Of a stretch of DNA of 64,000 bases, positions 60,801 through 64,000 are shown one piece after another. The translations under genes and the position numbers were made by a program. The notes beneath the pieces were generated by a model. It did not search any database. It saw only the letters and a list, made by a program, of their open reading frames with translations, and was not told where the DNA came from. This stretch comes from Pycnopodia helianthoides (taxonomy: Eukaryota; Echinodermata; Asteroidea; Forcipulatida; Asteriidae): assembly GCA_032158295.1 (NCBI GenBank), contig CM063248.1, positions 23,151,273 to 23,215,272 of the forward strand. The letters are read 5' to 3'. Within the stretch, counting starts at the first letter, position 1; the number at the start of each line of letters is the position of its first letter.

Positions 60801-63800
60801 AAAACGTGGGTCCATCTTAATCCTAGTACAGTCTTTGTCAACTAGGCTTTGAGAAAGACTCTGCTAGGGTCAAAACGTGGGTCCATCTTAATCCTAGTAC
60901 AGTCTTTGTCAACTAGGCTTTGAGAAAGACTCTGCTAGGGTCAAAACGTGGGTCCATCTTAATCCTAGTACAGTCTTTGTCAACTAGGCTTTGAGAAAGA
61001 CTCTGCTAGGGTCAAAACGTGGGTCCATCTTAATCCTAGTACAGTCTTTGTCAACTAGGCTTTGAGAAAGACTCTGCTAGGGTCAAAACGTGGGTCCATC
61101 TTAATCCTAGTACAGTCTTTGTCAACTAGGCTTTGAGAAAGACTCTGCTAGGGTCAAAACGTGGGTCCATCTTAATCCTAGTACAGTCTTTGTCAACTAG
61201 GCTTTGAGAAAGACTCTGCTAGGGTCAAAACGTGGGTCCATCTTAATCCTAGTACAGTCTTTGTCAACTAGGCTTTGAGAAAGACTCTGCTAGGGTCAAA
61301 ACGTGGGTCCATCTTAATCCTAGTACAGTCTTTGTCAACTAGGCTTTGAGAAAGACTCTGCTAGGGTCAAAACGTGGGTCCATCTTAATCCTAGTACAGT
61401 CTTTGTCAATTAGGCTTTGAGAAAGACTCTGCTAGGGTCAAAACGTGGGTCCATCTTAATCCTAGTACAGTCTTTGTCAACTAGGCTTTGAGAAAGACTC
61501 TGCTAGGGTCAAAACGTGGGTCCATCTTAATCCTAGTACAGTCTTTGTCAACTAGGCTTTGAGAAAGACTCTGCTAGGGTCAAAACGTGGGTCCATCTTA
61601 ATCCTAGTACAGTCTTTGTCAACTAGGCTTTGAGAAAGACTCTGCTAGGGTCAAAACGTGGGTCCATCTTAATCCTAGTACAGTCTTTGTCAACTAGGCT
61701 TGAGAAAGACTCTGCTAGGGTCAAAACGTGGGTCCATCTTAATCCTAGTACAGTCTTTGTCAACTAGGCTTTGAGAAAGACTCTGCTAGGGTCAAAACGT
61801 GGGTCCATCTTAATCCTAGTACAGTCTTTGTCAACTAGGCTTTGAGAAAGACTCTGCTAGGGTCAAAACGTGGGTCCATCTTAATCCTATGTACAGTCTT
61901 TGTCAATAGGCTTTGAGAAAGACTCTGCTAGGGTCAAAACGTGGGTCCATCTTAATCCTAGTACAGTCTTTGTCAACTAGGCTTTGAGAAAGACTCTGCT
62001 AGGGTCAAAACGTGGGTCCATCTTAATCCTAGTACAGTCTTTGTCAACTAGGCTTTGAGAAAGACTCTGCTAGGGTCAAAACGTGGGTCCATCTTAATCC
62101 TAGTACAGTCTTTGTCAATTAGGCTTTGAGAAAGACTCTGCTAGGGTCAAAACGTGGGTCCATCTTAATCCTAGTACAGTCTTTGTCAACTAGGCTTTGA
62201 GAAAGACTCTGCTAGGGTCAAAACGTGGGTCCATCTTAATCCTAGTACAGTCTTTGTCAACTAGGCTTTGAGAAAGACTCTGCTAGGGTCAAAACATTGA
62301 GCCATTGGCACCTGTTGTATTTCTGTTTAGATTACAAACTGATAAAATAATAAATCAAGTTAATTGTGTATTTTTCTTTCAGGGGAACATGTATGGCTTG
62401 TTCTTGATGGACCAGTAGATGCTATTTGGATTGAGAATCTAAACTCTGTATTAGATGACAACAAAACATTGACTTTAGCTAATGGTGACCGTATACCAAT
62501 GGCTCCAAACTGTAAGATTGTTTTTGAGCCTCATAACATTGATAATGCGTCACCAGCTACAGTCTCTCGTAATGGTATGGTGTACATGAGTTCTTCAGGT
62601 CTTAACTGGAAACCTATTCTGGATGTAAGTTGTTTCAGTGCAAACACATTTATTGCAAAGTTTGTCTAATGCAGAGTTATTTTTCGTTTTAAAAAAAGAA
62701 AACCAAATCCCAACTTTAAGTTACCCTTTTACCCTGTAAAGACATTTCTTTCTTCTAAAAAGTGCACAGTTATGTTAGTATTGTTTCATTCTTATCATTT
62801 CCTCTGTACATTAACTTTTTATTGGGTATGTTGTTTTCAGGGATGGCTGATGAAACGTAACATGCAGGAAGCTGAGATCATACGCAATCTCTTTGAAAAA
62901 TCCTTCCCTCAAATCTACACCTTTGCCCTGCAGAATTTGGTCTTTAAGATGGATGTTTTGGAATGCATGACAATAGCGCAGGTAAGAATTAAACAGGAAT
63001 CATGTTCTTTTACAGGTAGGGTCATACTTTGGTAATGATCCTGAAAAGAGTGAAATTTTCCCCGGAAAGCATACTTGTTATAAAGATGGATAAGATGTTC
63101 TTGATAAAAACATTGTGGTGAATTTTATTGTATCTTTCTACATAATTTTGCCTTTAAATAAACATTACCTTGACAACAAACAAACAATGACCATAACGAT
63201 AAATCACTCTCAATTTTGTTTTTGTCATTAACATGTAATGTATAAATTTACCAAGACATTGTTTGTATTTATGGTCATTATTTATCGTAATTACTTATGG
63301 TCATGATTGTAATTATTCCATTTGCATTTACTTCCTTTTATCTCCTAGGCCATTAACCTTCTTCAGGGACTCATACCAAACAAAGATGAGAAAGATAGTG
63401 GAGGTTGCCCTCCTGACCACCTGGAGAAGCTGTACGTCTTTGTGGTCATGTGGAGTGTAGGTGCAATACTGGAGTTGGAAGACCGTAGTAAGATTCAAGA
63501 TTTCATTGTGAGTCACCAAGAATTTACTCTCAATCTACCTACGTTAACACCGGGCACAGAGGAAACCATCTTCGATTACTTTGTGGACAATGATGGTGAG
63601 TCATTAGTATGAATGGATTTAGTAATCTATCTACTTAAAAGCAAAACTAGTGATGACAAGTGTATTCCAGATAGGAAGTGTACTCAACAGAAAAAATCTT
63701 TACAGCGTGTTTGAAAGGAGCATGAAATCATTGGATAGTATGAATTGATAAATTAAAACAGATTTTAAAGTTTGCATGATCTTTTGTTTGTGTAATCTAC

Positions 63801-64000
63801 TATAAAGACAGATCATGAAATCAATGGGTGGTATGAATTCATGAAAGCTTGTATGATCTTTTGTTTTTGTATAGGTTCATGGAAACACTGGAACTCCAGA
63901 GTAGAGGATTGGATCTATCCTTCAGACTCTACACCAGAGTATGGTTCTATCCTTGTACCGAATGTAGACAATGTACGAACAGATTTCCTCATCCATACTG
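25987..64000 (+). CDS. DNAH5/8-like: Axonemal dynein heavy chain, DNAH5/DNAH8 type; tail to AAA2, partial and rearranged
   Basis: This is the motor subunit of ciliary outer dynein arms (gamma-type heavy chain). Thirty-four distinct exons with GT-AG borders encode about 2,200 of the expected 4,600 or so residues, in the order tail, linker, AAA1, AAA2. The gene runs off the right edge before AAA3. Sequence words such as [38 protein letters not shown] and [11 protein letters not shown] match DNAH5/DNAH8 and exclude inner-arm or cytoplasmic dyneins. Vertebrate DNAH5 and DNAH8 are paralogues, so a single invertebrate gene could be equally related to both. The N-terminal start was not found upstream. 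Three defects are visible: a truncated exon 3 with a missing tail segment, a tandem block duplication (36484-56201), and two coding one-base deletions in the second copy. Details are in the segment entries. Confidence 0.93.
26813..27947. other. Interval where conserved dynein tail exons are missing
   Basis: Between truncated exon 3 and exon 4 the family usually has roughly 130-150 more residues. I see none of that sequence here on either strand. The interval holds AT-rich DNA and, at about 27290-27720, two related copies of a GC-rich repeat with GGGGCTTC(G/A)CCCCTGG and CCCCACC(G/A)GGGGC motifs. Confidence 0.6.
27948..35637 (+). CDS. DNAH5/8-like: Dynein tail exons 4-13
   Basis: Exons: 27948-28081, 28564-28643, 30143-30464, 30948-31154, 31436-31607, 32660-32805, 33032-33188, 33343-33621, 34198-34385, 35520-35637. 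Consecutive phases agree throughout. They encode the DHC_N1 tail that binds intermediate and neighbouring chains: [63 protein letters not shown] and [18 protein letters not shown]. Exons 10 and 11 contain an unusual linker, a run of Asp/Glu (about 33128-33174) followed by a Ser/Arg-rich stretch with [18 protein letters not shown]. Human DNAH5 has a different low-complexity spacer at this place. The donor of exon 4 (GTCTTT) is weak. The acceptor of exon 5 abuts a transposon (28204-28557). Confidence 0.92.
28204..28557. mobile_element. DNA-transposon-like element inserted at a dynein splice acceptor
   Basis: Ends are CAGGGCTAGAATTT and AAATTCAAGCCCTG, which are inverted apart from one base. The five-base ACCCA occurs on both flanks (28199-28203 and 28558-28562), consistent with a target-site duplication. 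No coding sequence. The right-hand ACCCA is directly followed by G28563, so the AG acceptor of exon 5 starts inside the duplicated target site and the preceding pyrimidine tract belongs to the element. Confidence 0.7.
28644..30142. other. Large dynein intron 5 with a short 32-bp tandem repeat
   Basis: No coding exon recognised. At 29459-29577 a 32-bp unit (GGGCGACTGCAGGCAGTATG plus CGTAAATAGGCA) is repeated about 3.7 times. Confidence 0.7.
31709..32355. repeat. 48-bp minisatellite, about 13 copies, in dynein intron 8
   Basis: Units of 48 bp contain AAAACCTTCTGCATATTAGA and CTTTACTAGACTCCTGTACT, with variants such as GTAG(T/C)TCTC and CTGCAT/CTACAT. Because 48 is divisible by three, one minus-strand frame stays open and would give a 16-residue repeat around [11 protein letters not shown]. 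This has no flanking gene context and is a repeat artefact. Confidence 0.95.
33806..34167 (-). mobile_element. tRNA-derived SINE with (TTA)n tail, dynein intron 11
   Basis: On the minus strand the head GGTGTCATGGCCGAGTGGTT resembles tRNA-Ser/Leu (A box), and GGGTTCGAATCCCGGTCATG is a B box. The body follows (TTGAGCAAGATGCTTTACTA) and a (TTA)n tail at 33806-33835. Total length is about 360 bp. Copies of the same family are at 36796-37153 and 46614-46970. Confidence 0.88.
34386..35519. other. Dynein intron 12, no gene
   Basis: No exon recognised. Two CGCCCTCT words in opposite orientation lie at about 34935 and 34976. Confidence 0.6.
35638..37337. other. Dynein intron 13: motif repeat, duplication breakpoint, SINE
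   Basis: At 35673-35735 a 21/22-bp unit with CGCCATCTTG is repeated three times. The left border of the tandem 9.8-kb block is at about 36484. A minus-strand tRNA-derived SINE lies at 36796-37153 (head GGTGTCATGGCCGAGTGGTT, B box GGGTTCGAATCCCGGTCATG, ATT-rich tail). No additional dynein exon is seen. Confidence 0.7.
37338..45980 (+). CDS. DNAH5/8-like: Dynein exons 14-25, copy 1 (end of tail and linker)
   Basis: Exons: 37338-37673, 38536-38771, 38897-39115, 39271-39572, 40850-41090, 41505-41704, 42192-42345, 42615-42778, 43339-43546, 44371-44532, 44893-45117, 45808-45980. All frames are open and phases join without correction. They encode the end of the tail and the DHC_N2 linker that swings during the power stroke: [26 protein letters not shown]-like [61 protein letters not shown] and [11 protein letters not shown]. 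Joined to exon 26 at 56111 these exons give an uninterrupted reading frame. Joined instead to copy 2 exon 14 the frame fails, because exon 25 ends in phase 2 and exon 14 needs phase 1. Confidence 0.93.
37760..38130. repeat. Inverted pair of tRNA-like elements, dynein intron 14
   Basis: The minus strand at 37862-37785 reads TAGATAGCTCAGTTGGTAGA (A box-like) through GATTCAAATCCCGC (B box-like). The plus strand at about 38047-38115 carries a second, shortened copy (GATAGCTCAGTTGGTAGACA, GGTTCAAATCCCGCTCAAGT). Both are preceded, in their own direction, by sequence resembling ACTTGGGTGTGATCCCTGGC. The anticodon stems are irregular, so these are tRNA-derived repeats and not tRNA genes. The pair recurs in copy 2 at about 47580-47950. 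Confidence 0.75.
43670..43905 (-). mobile_element. tRNA-derived repeat, dynein intron 22 (copy 1)
   Basis: The minus strand contains GGGCTAGATAGCTCAGTTGG and GCAGGTTCAATTCCGATCTA with the upstream module AGTGTGATCCCTGATTATAC. It is the same family as 37760-38130 and 56641-56825. Its counterpart in the second block is at about 53480-53735. Confidence 0.75.
44063..44290. repeat. 92/93-bp minisatellite, three unit starts, copy 1
   Basis: Units beginning GGATGATATTGA(A/C)TGGTCA start at 44063, 44155 and 44248, with TATCATTCAAAACCAC before each. It lies directly upstream of the exon 23 acceptor at 44370. The equivalent array in copy 2 has four unit starts. Confidence 0.9.
45147..45562 (-). mobile_element. 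tRNA-derived SINE, near full length, dynein intron 24 (copy 1)
   Basis: Minus-strand head GGCGTGTCGTGGCCGAGCGG and B box GGGTTCGAGTCCCGGTCAGG, then GTCCTTAAGCAAGACACTTA, a central body, and a 3' end with AGCGCTATATAAGAACTCAG. The second block carries it at 55048-55463, and an old copy lies at 17650-17895. Confidence 0.85.
46211..46321 (+). pseudogene. Truncated dynein exon 26 (AAA1) at the duplication junction
   Basis: Starts correctly after TTTTTCTAG and encodes [20 protein letters not shown] and the Walker [13 protein letters not shown]. At 46302 the sequence switches to the intron-13 start of copy 2. The frame then gives NFTPPP and a TGA at 46319-46321, with no donor before it. The exon is complete at 56111-56477. 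Confidence 0.92.
47156..55881 (+). pseudogene. Dynein exons 14-25, copy 2, with two one-base deletions
   Basis: Exons: 47156-47491, 48355-48590, 48715-48933, 49089-49389, 50661-50901, 51320-51519, 52005-52158, 52428-52591, 53151-53358, 54271-54432, 54794-55018, 55710-55881. They are collinear with copy 1. Exon 17 lacks one base near 49339 (GGGCGATG against GGGCAGATG), which makes a frameshift after YYDILWA. Exon 25 lacks one T near 55740 (GATTTGAA against GATTTTGAA). All other exons are open. Exon 20 has Asn where copy 1 has Tyr (LSNTSE/LSYTSE); Asn is the residue I expect in DNAH5. Either this copy is degenerating or the deletions are base-call errors in an allelic copy. Confidence 0.8.
53870..54170. 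repeat. 92/93-bp minisatellite, four unit starts, copy 2
   Basis: Unit starts at 53870, 53962, 54055 and 54148 (GGATGATATTGA(A/T)TGGTCA), one more than in copy 1. This length difference is what allelic or recently diverged copies would show. Confidence 0.9.
56111..56477 (+). CDS. DNAH5/8-like: Dynein exon 26: AAA1 ATPase site
   Basis: Complete 367-base exon (phase 2 to phase 0). It carries the main ATP-hydrolysing site of the motor: Walker [16 protein letters not shown], then [20 protein letters not shown], Walker B in [16 protein letters not shown], and [19 protein letters not shown] at the end. All catalytic residues expected of AAA1 (Lys of GKT, Asp-Glu of FDEF) are present. The first 91 bases are also found, truncated, at 46211-46301. 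Confidence 0.96.
56641..56825 (-). mobile_element. tRNA-derived repeat, dynein intron 26
   Basis: The minus strand reads CATAGCCCAGTTGGTAGAGC (A box-like) and GGATGTTCAAGTCCCGCTCT (B box-like), preceded by AACTTGGGTGTGATCCCTGG. It is a third locus of the family seen at 37760-38130 and 43670-43905, independent of the tandem block. Confidence 0.75.
57050..57378. repeat. Two local duplications in dynein intron 26
   Basis: A diverged repeat pair of about 130 bp (57050-57260) shares CCCGCAATAAGTCTACT and TTTCGGCCTG-like ends. It is followed by an exact tandem pair of 46 bp (57287-57332, 57333-57378) starting ATCTCTAGCTATCAGTTGCA. Confidence 0.85.
57683..59239 (+). CDS. DNAH5/8-like: Dynein exons 27-29 (AAA1 C-terminal part to start of AAA2)
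   Basis: Exons 57683-57877 (65 codons), 58567-58701 (45) and 59078-59239 (54), all phase 0. They encode [15 protein letters not shown] (sensor region of AAA1), [54 protein letters not shown] and [18 protein letters not shown]. The AAA1-AAA2 junction falls here. Two decoy copies of the exon 29 acceptor and first codons lie upstream (58815-58980). Confidence 0.95.
57878..58566. other. Dynein intron 27, no gene
   Basis: Nothing beyond AT-rich intron sequence and a short C-run near 58180 was recognised. Confidence 0.6.
58815..59110 (+). repeat. Triplicated splice-acceptor region ahead of dynein exon 29
   Basis: Three diverged units of about 115-130 bp start near 58815, 58920 and 59047. Each holds ATATTCAT/ACTCATAT-like sequence, a pyrimidine or T-rich tract, an AG, and a GTTGATGAGGATGAG-like exon start. 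The first two (after CAG at 58833 and 58949, approximately) read [13 protein letters not shown]... and ADKDELGLL then a stop. The third, at 59078, is the functional exon. They are separated by TTAGATGTTAGTAATC(A/G)GACTA. Confidence 0.75.
59623..62624 (+). CDS. DNAH5/8-like: Dynein exons 30-31: AAA2
   Basis: Exon 30 (59623-59869) carries [20 protein letters not shown] with Walker [10 protein letters not shown], then [20 protein letters not shown] and [19 protein letters not shown]. Exon 31 (62383-62624) carries [37 protein letters not shown] and [21 protein letters not shown]2 binds nucleotide structurally; its Walker B reads LVLDGP (Asp, Gly), as in other axonemal heavy chains. The intron between the two exons is almost filled by a 71-bp minisatellite. 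Phase 1 joins correctly. Confidence 0.95.
59903..62296. repeat. 71-bp minisatellite, about 34 copies, in dynein intron 30
   Basis: Near-identical 71-bp units hold CAGTCTTTGTCAACTAGGCT, GAGAAAGACTCTGCTAGGGT and GTGGGTCCATCTTAATCCTA. Only a handful of variants are visible (GGGG for GTGGG near 60665, CAATTAGG near 61408 and 62118, one-base losses near 61700 and 61905). The array starts about 35 bases after the exon 30 donor and occupies about 2.4 kb. Each unit contains an internal imperfect inverted pair (AGTCTTTGTCAACTAGGC / GAGAAAGACT). A related motif, TTCGAGAAAGACTCTGGTAG, occurs alone at 38374 and 48193. Confidence 0.96.
62841..63595 (+). CDS. DNAH5/8-like: Dynein exons 32-33 (AAA2 C-terminal part)
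   Basis: Exon 32 (62841-62981, 47 codons) encodes [20 protein letters not shown] and [13 protein letters not shown]. Exon 33 (63349-63595) encodes [32 protein letters not shown] and FDYFVDNDG at its end. This is the helical small domain of AAA2 leading to the AAA2-AAA3 linker. The phases fit exon 31 (0) and exon 34 (1). Confidence 0.93.
63875..64000 (+). CDS. DNAH5/8-like: Dynein exon 34, 5' part, cut by window edge
   Basis: Follows TTTGTATAG and reads [38 protein letters not shown], the conserved segment just before the AAA3 Walker A. No donor occurs before the window ends, so the gene continues to the right. Confidence 0.93.

Overview
The window is eukaryotic nuclear DNA: AT-rich, intron-rich, with GT-AG exons and many interspersed repeats. 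A beta-sarcoglycan gene and an outer-arm axonemal dynein heavy chain gene point to an animal with motile cilia. The repeats (tRNA-derived SINEs, CR1/L2/Jockey-type LINEs, short foldback elements with GCTAAGCA-type or TTAA-flanked ends) suggest a marine deuterostome invertebrate. An echinoderm, perhaps a sea star, is my best guess, but the species is inferred, not shown.

Layout. Positions 1-4200 hold no recognisable gene, only repeats and the 3' tail of a reverse-oriented LINE. On the minus strand, 9429-4212, lies a complete seven-exon beta-sarcoglycan gene (317 residues, all exon phases agree). Positions 9430-25986 are dominated by mobile elements: a TTAA-flanked MITE, a foldback element with G-rich arms, a 1.1-kb inverted repeat with almost identical 268-bp arms around a minisatellite, a decayed LINE nested between 213-bp inverted arms, several SINEs and two more LINE fragments. 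Within them sits a broken two-exon remnant that matches DM14 repeats of the CC2D1/Lgd family.

From 25987 to the right edge runs an axonemal dynein heavy chain gene of the DNAH5/DNAH8 type on the plus strand. I can place 34 distinct exons (about 2,200 residues), covering the tail, the linker, AAA1 (Walker A GPAGTGKT, Walker B CFDEFN) and AAA2 ([14 protein letters not shown]), and ending just before AAA3. The gene as assembled is not intact. A 9.8-kb block carrying exons 14-25 plus the start of exon 26 is present twice in tandem (36484-46301 and 46302-56201), and the junction falls directly after the AAA1 Walker A. Copy 2 has two single-base deletions in coding sequence. Exon 3 is cut short, and about 130-150 residues of the tail are missing before exon 4.

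The two complete modules are functionally unrelated. Sarcoglycan belongs to the dystrophin-associated membrane complex and the dynein to the ciliary outer arm. The most interesting observations are structural: the intragenic duplication, a transposon whose target-site copy supplies part of a splice acceptor, a triplicated splice acceptor with two decoys, a 34-copy 71-bp minisatellite in an AAA2 intron, and the large near-perfect inverted repeats. I found no convincing new gene system.
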